Positions 1 to 13,059 of a stretch of 64,000 bases of DNA are shown piece by piece (position 1 is the stretch's first letter; each line of letters opens with the position of its first letter). A program made the translations under genes and the position numbers. The stretch comes from Sipunculus nudus (Eukaryota > Annelida > Sipuncula > Golfingiida > Sipunculidae). The notes beneath the pieces are model-generated. The model had not been told where the DNA came from. It worked only from the letters and a program-made list of their open reading frames with translations, and made no database searches. Location of the stretch: assembly GCA_026874595.1 (NCBI GenBank), contig CM049309.1:14250576-14314575 (forward strand). The letters run 5' to 3'.

Positions 1-3000
1 TATGATCTGTCCCAAGCACACCTTGGCCCGTAAAATCTGCCTTCATCTGCCTTCATAGGCCTAACATTTTTAGACGCTCTTTTATTGCCGGTCGTTAAAT
101 TTGATCCTTAAAATTAGTCTTTATACATGAAAGGAACGTTACACTCGTGCGCGAGAGGAGAATACCTGCCAGGGAAACGTAGGTACAGTTTCACAGATAA
201 TTGCATATTTCTTTGATAATTGCATATATTTGTCTGAACCGATCAATAATCGATCATCAGTCGGTTTGCTCAAACCGATGATCGATTATGAAAAAGGAAC
301 CGACTCCCACCACTAATTAGGGTTGGCTTTGTTGTGGAGGTGACCTGGGATGGGGCTGTGTAGGCCAACACAGCAATGCTTGATGAGGATCATCCAGGCA
401 GGTTCTGTGGTCCCTTTTGATATTTCTAATTAATTATGTAATTACTTATAATTAGATACTCTTGGCTTATTACTAATCAATTACCTATGATTACAAACTT
501 TTAGCTTTGAAAATGAAATCTGCAAATCTAAATATAAGAAAAGTAGGAAATGAAAGGGCTCTGTGAATCATGATAATTTTCAGTTCAAAAATGAAAATTA
601 TGGATATTTGTGCACTGACATTCTGTAACTTTGAATTCATGGACCTACTAATTAGTCCCCTGCTTTAAGGAGGAAAAGACTACTAAAGTGGTCCGCATAT
701 GTCCATCCAAACCGTCCTACAAAGCATCTGTGTGTCTATCCTGCCCAATCACTGATGCCAAACATTCCTAGTGAAACATATGGCTCAGGACTATTTGTGC
801 CTCTAGGCCCTTGTTCTTTTTCTTATGACACTGTATGATGACATAGATAAGAGACAAAGGATAGATCTGAAAGTCAAGTTGGTGTGACAGGAGGAAGCAT
901 TAGGCAGTGAATGAAGCCAAGAGGTCAACATGAAACAAAATGTGCTGCAGGTCCATGAAATCAACAAGCAGCAGACTGAAACCTGGTGCAGACCCAATGT
1001 CAGTTCACAGGGGCACAGTAACTGATCGGCAAAGACAATAGCCCTGTTTACACATGAAATCCAGACCCCTCTACATTCCCCAAACATGCCAGATCTGGGC
1101 TGAGTATGCTGGGCTACACTAGGTGGGTCTAGGTTCTAGCTCATGGTAGGCTGTGGTTGGAGCTTGGAGCATGCTGTAGTGTCATGTGTAAATAGAGCTG
1201 TAGCAAATGATCTCACACAGTCTAACACACTATCCACTACTTAGCTACTAATACTACTACATGTGTTTCTATTGTAAATGGGGCTAATATGTTGATTTCT
1301 GATATATGATAATCAATCAATGGTCTGAGCCTTCCAATCAATAAACGATCAATAATTAGTTTTGCTAATTATTCTATTGTCTGTGAAATCTGAAAATATT
1401 TGGAGCATTTAACACTGTGCCATCGGAAATTTGCTTTTTAAATCTCTCCTGAAACTGACTGTTGTCTTTAGGAAATAAAAAATTTTAATTAAAAGAGGAA
1501 CAACCCTTTTTGATATAATTTGCTGTTTGACTCACCACTATAAAAATTCACGATAGTTATTTTAATAATCTGTATCTTTACTAATGACACCTAAAGGAAA
1601 AAGGCAAAGGATAACTGAAGGGCAAAAGAGGAAGAGCAAGATGAGATGGGATGGAAATCCTGGGGATGGATAGGGAGATGGTTGCCAAAGTCAGAAAGAG
1701 ATGGACAGAGTCGCCATATGGCCTCATATGTAGGCATCACAAGGAGAGTTAGTAGGGTACAGGTATCCTAACTTGGGTAGGATGTAGCCTAGTGGTTAAG
1801 GTATTGGACTTCGGAGCTGAAAGTCTCCAGTTCAAACCCCCTGGTGCCTAAATGGCATAATGGTTAAATCTTGTAATAAAACGCAGAGATTTGCTCTAAT
1901 ATCTTAATAACAGGTTATGACAAATTAGTAATTTAAAATTCTCCGAGCACTTAATTGAAACATCTAGTGTATCAAAATTGGGAAAATCTATGCATTATTT
2001 CAAAAGTTTTTGGGTTCACAAAATCTTAGATTTCTAGGGAAAAGGCTTACAACATGAAGGTCAAGGTCACAAGTTTTCAAATTTGTTAGATAATTAGATT
2101 AAAACTGATGTATCTAATTTGAGGGGGAAAATGTAATACTTTTAAAAGTTATGGGGTTTACAACATTTTATCATTTTGGCTTATTTGACCCTAAAAGTGG
2201 AAGGTCAAGGTGAGTGGTCACTGGTTTTCAATGTCATACAAGATTTTAATAGAAACAATTCATGTATTAGATTTTATGAAAAAATATTTAATGGTTCATA
2301 GCCTTCACAAAAAAATTGGCTTATTTGACTTTGAAGAGGGAGGTTAGCTTTGATTACAAATTCTTATTCATTAAACAGTAAAAAGTTTCAGTTACAAGAA
2401 ATAATCTATTCTGTTGTTTTAACTACTGCATCCTATTAACAGAATTATTTATATTATTAACAGACATAATGTATTGCTATGTAGGCCTGGGGATAAACTA
2501 CTAACTATATTCAATCCATTATAAAACATATAAATGATTCATAAATTTCTACCAGTATATAATCAAATATTTACCATTAGGTGAAAACTGCAGTTTGTTT
2601 GGTGTTTTTATCATAAAGGACTGCAAATCATTTTGATGTATATTTTCCATTTCACCAGGAAAGTGCTTTGATTTATTTAAAAGAATTACTGATAGTTATA
2701 ATCCTTCACTTAGCTTAAACTGGGGTACAAAAAATGGAGTCCTGTCCCACAACCAGAACAGGCATAATGTTTTTTAAGGTTAACTTAATAATTTAAATAA
2801 CTCTATCACCACTCATCCTACACCAAAAGAATCACTTTGAAATGTGCAATGCATTATTTATTTGGCAGACAGCTTTATTTTCATCCCTGTATAATGTATA
2901 ATGCTTCATGGAACAGTTGATATCATTTGATCAACCAAGGTCATATGTAGAGACATCTGGTGACTGAGTCAGAAACCAGTTTGCTTGGCCTTTGTACCAA

Positions 3001-4268
3001 CCACTGGTGATCAAATCAGAAACTAGTCCAAAGAGCCACCCCCACCCTTTGGCAGAGACATCTGGTGGTCAAGTCAATAATTAGTCTGATGAGCAAGTAC
3101 ACCCAAATTTTGTATGGTTTAATTTACATCAAAAGATTTTCTGCTGATGGCACCAACATGATATGAGCACAAGTTAATGTGCAATTTTAAAAGAACCTTT
3201 TCATGTACAAGGCATGTTGAATTAACATGAAAAATTGCATATTCTCTATGAAATAAAATGGTACCTGCCAAAATATTGTACTCCTGTCCACAAGTGGATT
3301 GGGCACAATTAATGGTGCCAAAATAAACATAGCACAAATGACACCTGGATTTTCCAGGGTTTTTTTCAGGATCACATCCAGTGTTTCACATTCATGTTTG
3401 GACTACTCAAGACACACAGAAACTGGACCTCCAGTCAAGCTGCCTTGTTAAGGTAAACAGACGAATTTGGACTGTGTTAAATCACACACAATCACTGGTA
3501 AAATTTATGCAGCAACAACTTAAATAATTCTTGAATGAACACACGCAAAAGGAATTCCAAGATCCCTGCCTGGAGGCCATATTGTATTTCTGTGAAGCTT
3601 GATTGGGCATATCCTCTCCTTGGTGTTAATCTTTTTTTAAAAATTTGACATCACTCACCTGAGTTGCTCCTGAGATAATATGCCCAGAAGGAATTAACAG
3701 ATGACTGCCTCATGGTAATATTACATTTTCCATAAGTCTAAGATTTGAGAGTGCATATCCTCTCCAGGGTCACAATCTTTGGTAAATTTTTTGCATCAAT
3801 ATCTAGAATGATTGTTTAGATAATGTGTAATAAAATGTGATGGATAGACAGACCAACACACAGAAGCCTAACTAAAACAGGGTGCCCAGGTGCGGCCATG
3901 ACAAGAATCAACAATTATGCATTTCTAGAATATAGGCAGTAGACAAGTGACCTGCAAAATATCTGGGGGATACAACGATTCCATCCACTCCTGAGATATG
4001 AGTGCTTTTTACACAAAGCAAACTGACAGATGGCCAAAACACGAAAAAAAATGCAGATGGCCCACCAGTCTTGAATACGAGATGGAGGTGTCCTAGAACT
4101 ATGGACATGCACAATTTCAGGCCAATACAGCAGAGCATTCATGAGAAAAGGCCATCCAATTTATTCTAGTGTTCATTTATATGTATGCAGACTAAGCCAG
4201 AAGTCACATAAATCCTATAGATATGGTGGGTGAATAGCTGGCTCTAATAGTGTTAAAACGGTACTTAC
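1..4268. other. CEP78 intron, mostly without recognisable content
   Basis: Read on both strands, this AT-rich stretch shows no convincing exon. Its open frames lack splice logic and recognisable motifs. It holds a tRNA-like SINE head near 1780-1845 and low-copy-looking repeats. It is taken as intron because the next CEP78 exons are expected farther left. Confidence 0.6.
1778..1846 (+). repeat. tRNA-derived SINE head
   Basis: GATGTAGCCTAGTGGTTAAG resembles a Pol III A box. AGTTCAAACCCC, about 35 bases later, resembles a B box. The spacing is tRNA-like but no full cloverleaf forms, so a tRNA-derived SINE fits better than a tRNA gene. Confidence 0.6.
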
Positions 4269-4341
4269 TGTGGAGTCCGCTGTCACCAATGGTACAATAC
4301 TCTACAGACAGATGTACCAAACTGTGTGTTTTCATCAGGCC
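4269..4341 (-). CDS. CEP78: CEP78 exon (leucine-rich repeat unit)
   Basis: 73 nt, acceptor TTAACATAG, donor CTCCACA|GTAAGTAC. Reads GLMKTHSLVHLSVEYCTIGD then SGLH, a ribonuclease-inhibitor-type LRR (LxxLxLxxCxIGDxGL) and a close match to CEP78 after RERD. It joins the previous exon in phase 0 and ends in phase 1. Confidence 0.88.
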
Positions 4342-7300
4342 CTATGTTAAAATAGAACAATTGTTTCCTCACAAATTCATTGATACATGTACCTTATAAA
4401 ACAGAACACATTAAATAATATATCAATTACATAACCAGAATAGCAAAGGGTAACAGTGGCTCAAATCACTATTTAAAATGGCTTTTCCCTGTGATTTCTC
4501 ACAAAATAACCCCATGTATAACTATATGAGCAACTGGCCAAATTAGTATGAACATAATGAATACACTTCTTTACAGACTAAGATGATTTGCCTTTTTTTA
4601 TCATTTCAATTGAGTTTAAAGATTCATAGTTATCAGGTAGAACAATATGCATGTGGTGTATTATGACTGCAAGTAAGGCTCTAATTGTACATACTGAATT
4701 AGAAATCCTTACAAAATTTGAAAATCTTACAAGTAAACCAATATTTCAACAGGAATATGGTAATATGTGAAGATGTAAGCTGACAAAAAGAGACTCAAAC
4801 ATACTGTGAATTACAATTCTCTGATATTAAATGATAATGCTATACACAGCAAACAATTGCTTGAGAATACTGTGACACAACTTGTGAGATATGGATAATA
4901 ATATATTGAAAGAACCTAATGACAAATGATGTCAGTCATGTATACTGGTTACAGATGTTACAAATGCTGTTAGGACATTTTTATTCCTTAAAATATCTTT
5001 CCTAACTAAAATATGTCCAAAAGGTATCTAAATTAGATTCTTATTAAATCAGAATGTACCCTTTCTATATCTATTATTATCTGTCAATTTACTTCTTTTT
5101 TTTAATCAATTCTGGGACCATGAACTTATAGAAAAGCAGGATGTTGGCATTGATCGAAAAGAAAGTAATGCGATAGTACAAGCCTTGACAAGCTGCTAGA
5201 ATTACCGGTAACATAAGGCTTGCTCAAAATTATATTCAGATGAATGAATTTTTCTCCTGGAAAACCAAATTATATGAGATATATATTTATATATTTACAA
5301 TTTCAAACTGAAAGGTAACAATGCCTTTAAAGCTCAGATTACCATGGAGTGGCATGTGTAATCATATTATATAAAGAAGGCCAAGTCTTATAAATAATAT
5401 GCAATCTATCATGGAGCCCTCACAGAATGAAAGACAATCATTGTCAGAGAACAGATGGCAACATGCTTCATGTTTAAAGGTGAAATTGGTGCATGTTTTA
5501 ATTCAGTTTATGATGAAAGCTTTACTTAACTATTACACTTATGTAAATATTTTTAAAAGTTTCCTTTATTTCAGACCAGAATGAAAAAAAAAAAATAAAT
5601 TTACAAGCACACCAAATTTCATGACAATCCATAAAGCTGTTCCTGCAAATTCTGGTGATTTGTTTGTATTTTATTGACAAGAAACTTCAATTCTGGGGTG
5701 CTCAAAGATGCCAAATAACTTTAAGAGCATATGTCACAAAAACCTCATTTCAGCCTCTAAGGAGTTTGAGGACATCTAAACTGCTAACTGCCACAATCTA
5801 GAGGATGGCCAAAGTGAAATCACTTTACCTATGCTGACCTTCAGTCAGCTCAGCTACAATATGGGTTACAAAACATGGACCTCATATAATTCACAAACGG
5901 ATTAGGTAAAGTTTTAATCTTTTCCCTGTCGATCTTAAGTACAACTATTTTGCCAGGAACTAATACTTGCTTTGAAAGGTAATTCAAATTGTTTCTTCAC
6001 CTTATAACATGATAATATAATGTAAATTAATTTTAAACCCTCTGAAAATTAAGTTAACTGAACTCGTTGGTACAGTGAGCTGGTTTATCAGAAACCTCTA
6101 GATGAAGCATGACTACCTCAGATAAGACTTTAATGTCCCGTTCTCTTAGTGGTAATCCCTGAAGCTCCACATATTCGATTGTGTGTGATACTTTGAGACA
6201 TTCTTTCACGGCCTGACACAGACGGTAGGTTATTTCTTTTGATCTGATCGCTGGCACTTTCTGTAGTTTCAGAACTTTGGCTCTGTTACCTCCCATTGCT
6301 GAAAATAAACAGACAAAAACTGACAGACACAATACTGCCATTTTATACTTCAATATTTTACAGACAATTTTTGCTAATATTTCATCACCTGTTGTCTCAC
6401 CTCTTGAACGCACCTGGCTTGTATTATTATGCAAGCCAAATAAGTCATTCTTACCTTCAAAATAAATACACTGGTACCATGTAGGGCTGGGTGTTTTATT
6501 ATAAGCAAATGTTTGGTGATACAGAAAGGTAACAGGTAAAGGTAAAGTCTGCTGGGCTTTTACACCCGAACTTAATGGCTCATCAGGCTGGAGCTTGTCC
6601 CAGTTTCAGTAGCCTGAAGCAACCAAGGAGTTAAAATCCTCCTGGATGGGATATTAGTCCATCACTGGTTACCTTCCCAGTATTTACTGGTACCCATTTC
6701 TACTGCTGGGTGGACAGAGGCACGCTTGCGGTTGGGATCTTGCCTAAGGGTCTTAGCATGGTGTGGGTCTGACCGGGATTTGAACTCATGACCTCTCGAT
6801 CATGAGCCCGGCACCTTAACCATTACACCACCGCCCCCACTAGTGATACAGAAAAACCTCACATAAATACCATGTTAGTTTAGCAAACCACCTCAAAATA
6901 AGGACTACTTTTTCACGGTTCCAATTATTGTTTACCCATTTATGTCAGACCTTGCTTACACGGTCACCTCGAAAATGTGACCACTTTATTGAGGTTCCCT
7001 TGTTGGTCATAATATCAAGGTTTAACTGTACATTATCAATTAAATATCAATATTTGCATGACAAGAGAATCTTTGTTACCTGTTAGTGAAATAACAGCAG
7101 AAGTTTGAAATGGACGTAGGCTTAGTAGTCTAGAGCTTCAAACCAATGTGCACAAATATGTAGGTACTTATGAAAAAAAAAAATGTTTCAGAACCAATGT
7201 GTGCATATATAAATATATATATGTAAATATATATGTACAGTCATGACTTGATAATCCGACACTAAATGTATTACGCTAAATTATGTCGGATTGCAAGGCT

Positions 7301-10300
7301 GTCGGACTTTCAAATGAATACAAGGGACGGAGAGTAAAGATACAATGTGACCTAAATGTTTGGAGGAATTGTTATAATTCATTAAGTATTTTTTATAATA
7401 AACTACGTATATGATATTGTTATGATTAATGTGAATTAGAAAATGAAAACATCCGTCATGGAGTACTGTTTTTATTTCTTATATACGTGTCTAGAGATAC
7501 TACGCTCTTCAAGACTGACGACCTATGCAGATTCTACAATTATGAGATATGCTTATATTTCTGAACAAACATTAACTAAATGTATACTGTGGTTGCCTTT
7601 TTAATCGTGAGGGTTTTAATTTCACGATATTCGCGAATATTAAATAATCGCGAATATTAAACCCTCGGGAATAAAAAGCCTGATCAACCAAGATGAACAA
7701 GAGGGGAAGAGTTATCCCACATATAGCAACAATATAATCAGAAAACAAATCAGTATTGAAACACGGGGTAATCACATGAAATATATAAACTGTTACACAA
7801 GTCATAAGTGAATGACTGAACCTGAAATGAGTGAGCTATTTTAGGATTTGTTCTAAACTAAAATAAATACAAATTCAATGTATATGTATACTGCTGTGTT
7901 TAGATGTAGATGTTCTGCTACAATCGCGAAAATGAAACCCTCGCGAAACGCTCAAAATGAAGAAATCGCGAAATTTCAGCCTCGCGAATATAAAGCCAAC
8001 CACAGTATATATGAACCAGCGGTTGATCTACTAAGTTTATAAGCGTCTAAAGAATGCAAGCATATCTGTCTGGTATCTTGTTTTTTATTTTTTTCATTTT
8101 CACGGACTTTTCTAAGCGGTCGGCATCAACGTCCCCTGCTGCAAAGCCCTACTCCTCAATATACCGTAGCCCTGTTTCCATTCCCCCAATCCTGTGTCTG
8201 AGAGTTACTGGTCTAGGAGGACAATCTTCTCCCTCAGACTCGCTGTCACTGTCGCCTCCGTCTTCTTTGACCATTGACACAATATAAGCGGCCGTCGGCA
8301 TTGCTTCCTTGGGCTCCATGTTGTCTAATACGAAGTATCACTCCCCGGTCACATGGTCCACGCTGTGGAGTGCCTGGAAAAGGTCCCCGACACCGTTCTC
8401 CACCTCCACGTATTCCACACATCGAGAGGTTCATGTGTGCCACACACGGATGTAAACTGACTTAATTAGTGAGTCGGAATCCAAGGCTGTCGGTTTGTTA
8501 AGGCTAATTTCTATGGGTCCCGTTCGTTTATTGCAAAATACCCTCGGATTGCAAGGTTTCCGGATTGTTAAGGGTCGGAATGTCAAGTCGCGACTGTATA
8601 TATGTAAATATGCATGAAGTTAGCAGTGGTCAGTGGATCTAGCAGGACTTTTACCCTGAAAAGATGCTGAACTAATATAATTTTGTCAAAAACACCGCAT
8701 TTCCTGCGAACCCCATAAGTGAATACTACCAAAGGTCACAACAGGAGCAAATTTGATGCATATAAACAGACATATGAAAAACAATATGACAGACATGTGG
8801 GTTTAAGGCAACATATCACACTAGCACATTTTATTGCATGTACATATATGTGCATATATAAATATAAGCTTTAGTGTAAGCTATGCTGTTTACATCTCAG
8901 TCACAAGAGTAGTAAGCGAGAAGAAAGGTTTGATGTTCCAATTGCATTCAATTTTATTATTAATATACTGGTATAGTTTTAATGTCTTTATTGCAATATT
9001 TATTTTCCTTCAATTGCTTTGATATTGTTGGTCAACTGCACCAAGTGTTTCTTTATCTGACTCAGCAACACCTTCACTTATTACTTTTCTAACATATTTT
9101 TGTCAGTAGAACTTGTTACGAGGACAAATTATTGAGGGGAAAAATCCTGGGCTGATCACGGAGTTGAACCCAGGTTGGTGGCATACAAGTCCGGCAAACA
9201 AACCGCTTTGCTAGCAAAGCAAGCTTCACTAGAAAGACAGTTCAATCTGCTTTTCTGTCACCCCGTAACACACACCCTCTTAAGAGCGTTCTGCTATCAG
9301 CTATCTGCTATCAGTATCCCAGGAGTCACACTTTGGTGAGCTTATTCCCTGGGCCACAAAGTTAACCATCACGTTAGACGAACCCCCATTTTGTTACGAA
9401 GACAAATTTTTTAGGGGAAAAATCCTTGGCCGATCCTGGAGTCGAACCCAAATTGGTGGCGTACAAGTCTGGCGAACCAACCGCTTCGCTAGCAAAGCAA
9501 GCTTCACTAGCGAGACAGTTCGGTCCGCTTTTATGTCACCACAAAACAAACTCAATGTCTCGATTGTTTTTCTAGTTCATGAAATTACGTTGTTGAATTA
9601 AAGTAAACTCAGCCTTGCTAGACATGACCCTAACTTAGCTAGTGGTAGCACCACATGGTAGGCTCTAATTTGAAGGAATGTTAGAGTATGATAAAAAAAA
9701 ATGGCTTCAGGTGAGTTGTCTTTTTGGTTTATGAGTTTATGGTTGACATATTTCACTTACCCACATCATCCAACAGATGCTGGAAGTAACTCCGGAACGC
9801 CACATGTTTAAGAGTTTTGTTGATCCGCAGAGTATTCAGTATAGGAACCCAATCAGTGGCTCTGGAATAAAAAAAAAAACACATCAATATACCTTATAAT
9901 AACTTACAAATCTTATGATTATACTTATAAAACTGCAAAAAGGTTAGGTCCAGTAACAATTTTATAAATGGCCGCCCCTTCCTGCTACACCCATTGTACA
10001 CAGGTGCAAGGTTCTGTCAACCCCTGAGGTTTGAGTGACTGGTGCAGGCAAAAATGGGTGTTAAATGATTACTTCATGAACGACACCTTCAAGAAATTTT
10101 CACTCAGATATTTTATTAAGCTCAGTTTAGAACTCAGATGGTATAATCCCGGCAGGACCTTGATATCTGAGTTACCGTGACACTATTCTAGCCCCTCGTA
10201 TGCTGCAACACTGTTAGTCACCATTAGTGATATCGTCTTTCCATTTGGGAAAATACTACACCACCTCCCAGAAGTTAGATTGGTACCCCTCGCAATTATG

Positions 10301-10832
10301 TGCCGGTTATTAGTCCCCCCAGACATCCACCATTTTGGATCTGAAATGGTGTGGTTCCAAACAGTTTGATTATTAATCTGATCAAAGTACTCACCTTATC
10401 CTATCGCCGTTAATATCGAGAACTCCTTCACGCAAATGCACCTTAACAGCCACCAGGGGGCAGGAGCTCTGCAGGGCACAGAGGTTGTCATAGTGATCCT
10501 CAAACTCAAATGCTCCACGCTGTCTTGCCAAAACACTCTCCATGCGAGCCATACTGGTATCTATCAGAAAACATCACAGATAAATGTTATGCCTTTGAAA
10601 ATGCAACGTCATAGTTTCCAAGTATCTGAAATAAAATTAAAATTTGAAAACATTATTAAACACATCTGCCTTGTATAATTAAAAAGGTACCCATGATCAA
10701 TGAACAAGTCAATGTTCAGCACAATCTGTGTAATATTTGTGAAGATTTTTTTTTTGTATACCTGTGGTCATGGTTATGGACCCAGCAGAAATACGATCTT
10801 CAAACATAAGAGAAGAGCCCTTCATGTAAACT
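4269..10832 (-). CDS. CEP78: CEP78 homologue (centrosomal protein of 78 kDa), 5' part, spliced, runs off the left edge
   Basis: Gene-level entry. Exons on the minus strand: 10832-10762, 10560-10395, 9861-9761, 6298-6117 and 4341-4269; all junctions have GT/AG ends and the phases agree. The joined reading matches my memory of vertebrate CEP78 in order: HYDNLCALQ, LREGVLDINGDRIR, DWVPILNTLRINKTL, VPAIRSKEITYRLCQAVKECL, LPLRERDIKVLSE, then an LRR unit LVHLSVEYCTIGDSGL. In vertebrates CEP78 is a leucine-rich-repeat and coiled-coil protein of the centriole wall, needed for cilium formation. The remaining LRRs and the C-terminal coiled coil should lie left of position 1; I found no further exon in 1-4268. 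The start codon is unresolved because the first exon found is open upstream of its Met codons. Confidence 0.9.
6117..6298 (-). CDS. CEP78: CEP78 exon (VPAIR...LRERD block)
   Basis: 182 nt, acceptor TTTATTTTCAG, donor TCTGAG|GTAGTC. It encodes KVPAIRSKEITYRLCQAVKE and LQGLPLRERDIKVLSE, the strongest CEP78 match in the window. Only this part of the longer open frame 6434-6054 is exon; the frame on either side is intron. Confidence 0.92.
6528..6842 (-). repeat. tRNA-derived SINE with 12-bp target duplication
   Basis: Flanked by perfect direct repeats GTGATACAGAAA at 6516-6527 and 6843-6854. The minus strand begins with a tRNA-like head: an A box around GGTGTAATGGTTAAGG and a B box GAGTTCAAATCCC. 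A conserved-looking body follows, containing GGATGGGATATTAG on the plus strand. It lies in a CEP78 intron in the sense direction. Confidence 0.85.
7238..8596 (-). mobile_element. pogo/Tigger-like DNA transposon remnant
   Basis: Ends are inverted: CAGTCATGACTTGATAATCC at the left against CAGTCGCGACTTGACATTCC at the right. Both are flanked by TA, the Tc1/mariner-pogo target. The minus strand around 8465-8060 keeps a degenerate acidic frame (MVKEDGGDSDSESEGEDC; later LRYIEE, DVDADRLEK) resembling the C-terminal tail of pogo-type DDE transposases. Stops and frameshifts interrupt it. A MITE is nested at 7587-8005. Confidence 0.75.
7587..8005. mobile_element. 419-bp TA-flanked MITE nested in the pogo-like element
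   Basis: Inverted ends: CTGTGGTTGCCTTTTTAATC at the left; reversed right end CTGTGGTTGGCTTTATATTC. Both sides have TA. Internal CGCGAATATT and TCGCGAAA blocks recur in both arms. No coding capacity. Confidence 0.8.
9112..9546 (-). repeat. Pair of tRNA-like SINE copies in tandem
   Basis: Two related units, about 9112-9284 and 9391-9546, each start with TTGTTACGA(G/A)GACAAATT. On the minus strand each contains a tRNA-like A box (GCTAGCGAAGCGGTTGG) and B box (GGGTTCGACTCC). About 105 bases separate them. They could be a composite SINE or two insertions. Confidence 0.65.
9761..9861 (-). CDS. CEP78: CEP78 exon (DWVPILNTLRINKTL block)
   Basis: 101 nt, acceptor TTATTCCAG, donor TGTGG|GTAAGTG. Reads ATDWVPILNTLRINKTLKHV then AFRSYFQHLLDDV, matching the conserved DWxPLLxTLxINK region that precedes the leucine-rich repeats. 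Phase 1 at the donor fits the two-base start of the next exon. Confidence 0.9.
10395..10560 (-). CDS. CEP78: CEP78 exon with conserved N-terminal HYxxLCALQ block
   Basis: Acceptor TTTTCTGATAG, donor ATAAG|GTGAGT. Encodes MARMESVLARQRGAFEFE, then DHYDNLCALQSSCPLVAV and KVHLREGVLDINGDRIR. These blocks align without gaps to the vertebrate CEP78 N-terminus. It ends two bases into an Arg codon that the next exon completes. Confidence 0.9.
10762..10832 (-). CDS. CEP78: CEP78 exon, N-terminal (start codon uncertain)
   Basis: A 71-nt candidate exon with acceptor TTTGTAG and donor CACAG|GTATAC. It is open in frame with the next exon and reads VYMKGSSLMFEDRISAGSI then TMTTD. Possible starts are the Met codons at 10825, 10807 and 10771; a Met at 10552 in the next exon is another option. 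Vertebrate CEP78 has only about 15 residues before the conserved HYxxLCALQ, so this exon implies either a short lineage-specific extension or mostly 5' UTR. Splice signals and frame are seen; coding status is inferred. Confidence 0.55.
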
Positions 10833-11308
10833 CTACAAATGGATATAGTTGATTAATATGCTGACCTTTAACTTAGTCATTTATCAGAGACACATAGGCT
10901 GCATGCTCAGTAATTTCATGGTCTAGTAGCAGTTTTCAGTAAACTTGGCAGCTCTTTTTAAAATGCAATACGTAAATCAGCGATAGAGGACTTTGGACTC
11001 AAGTCCACTTTTGTAGGGACTTGGACTCAGGGTCCTGGACTGAGACTAGTACTCAGACCTTGAGGTAAAGACTCAAGAAATCAGGCCAAGTCAAAGTCAA
11101 GTCAAGTAGAAAGAAAATTTTGTCATACTATAGAGAGATTTATATCCACCAGGCCAAGTCAAAGTCAGGTCCAGTAGAAAGAAAATTCTGTCATACAATA
11201 GAGAGATTTGTATACATGTCCAAACTACTAACTGAATATAATAACAAGGCCTACAGGCATAATGCACACCTGTGCAAAGTTTTGGAGTATATATGGAGAT
11301 TTATTTTT

Positions 11309-12836
11309 AGCTCAGCTGACTGTAAGTCATCTGAGCTATAGCGATCACTCTTTGTCCGTCGTCCAACTGTCCATCTGTCCATCAGTCTGTCCGTCCGTCT
11401 GTCCGTTAACCTGGCACAAATCGTAACCCCTGGACCTAGAATCTTGTAACTTTACATTCTGAGAGGTCCATGAAAAATCTCCTTGCAAACCAGAAATTAG
11501 GTCTCTGTTGCCCATATCCTTCGAGCTATGGGGCCTCAAAGTACCCCCCCAGAATATTAAAAAATTTCATACAAAAACTTCAATATCTCATTTACTACAT
11601 CACTGATGGTCATGATTTTTAGCATACATATTGATCATGAGAAGTTTCATCACTTTCTGCAGACTGGTGGCGCCATCTGTATTTTTCGATTTTTTATGAT
11701 TTTATTCTCTATTTTTGAGACCTTTAAAAATGTGAACATCTGTCAACAGGGCACAAATTGTAAAGACTGGACCTACAATCTTCATTCCTGACACAGTGAG
11801 AGACCTATGAAAAGTCTCCATGTAAACCTGAAATATGGTCTCTGTTACCCATATCCTTTGAGCTGTGGGGCTCCCAATTACCCCCCAGAATAATGGAAAA
11901 TTTGATAAAAACAAACTGCAACATCTCAATAACTACAAAACTGATGGTCATGATTTTTTGCATACATATTAATCAAGAGGTGTTCCATCAGTTCCTGCAG
12001 ACTGGTGATGCCACCTGTATTTTTTCAAATTTTTACAATTTTTTTCTCTATTTTTGAGACCTTTAAGGATGTAGTTATCTGTCAACAGGGTACAAATTGT
12101 AACGACTGGACCTAGAATCTTCATTCTTGATACACAAGGAGACCCATGAAAAGTCTACATGGAAACCTGAAACTAGGTCTCTGTTACCAATATCCTTCAA
12201 GCTATAGGACTCCGACGTATCCCTCAGAATAAAGGACAATCTGATACAAAAGCTGAAGTTTCTGAACAACTAATGCAGAGATCACCATGATTCTTTGCAC
12301 CACCTGTATTTTTTCAGGTTTTTTTACGAATTTAGTTTCTCTATTTTTGAGACCTTTAAGGATGCTGTCATCTGTTAACGTGGCACAAATTGTAACAACA
12401 GGACTTAGAATCTTCAATCTTGTCAAGCAAGGAGGCCCATGAAAAGTGTCTGTGGAAACCTGAAACTAGGTCTCTGTTACCCATATCCTTCAAGCTATAG
12501 GTTTCCGAAGTATCCCTCAGAATAATGGAAAATTTGATACAAAAGCTGAAGTATCTGAACAACTTATGCAGAGTTCACCATGATTCGCCTGGATACTGAC
12601 CATTAAGTGTTTTTATTAGTTTCTGCAGACTGGTGGAACCACCTGTATTTTTTTTAAAGTTTATGCATTTTTTCTCTATTTTTGAGATATATGAATACAG
12701 TCACAATCTTGGCCTGTTGGTTAATCTGTTTGATGCTTCAGTTGAATGGGTATAAACTACCATTCAGATGATAAAATTTCCTTTGCCAAATCTCTTCCCA
12801 GTCAGCTGAGCGTCATGACCGATGGGTCACTTGTTT
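11309..12836 (+). repeat. AGCTCAGCTGA-family element, copy 1, with internal ~290-bp repeats
   Basis: Starts AGCTCAGCTGACTGTAAGTC and ends with the palindrome-like TGACCGATGGGTCA followed by CTTGTTTT. The interior holds about four degenerate ~290-bp units. Each has a block GTTAACxxGGCACAAATxGTAAC, then CTAGAATCTT, GGTCTCTGTTACCCATAT and CTGCAGACTGGTGG. No coding potential. Other copies: 22606-24520, 41486-43109, 43866-44707. Confidence 0.75.
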
Positions 12837-13059
12837 TAAATTTAATATTGATCCTCTCATGTCCTGCATATCTACCTTCTTCTTTATGATTTCAGCATAT
12901 TGGATGTTTTGGATCTGCTTGTTTTGGACTAGGACAGTTTATAACTAGGATGTACAGTCAGGATATTTTGGATACATGTTCTTTTTGCCAGGGAGGATTA
13001 CTGGGAAGGATGAAAGAACAATTTAGTAGCATGGTTTTGGAGAATAACATTTTTAAATG

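Noticed and set aside
803-1087. 94-codon minus-strand frame, Cys-rich
   Set aside because: No family resemblance and no agreement with CEP78 exon phases.
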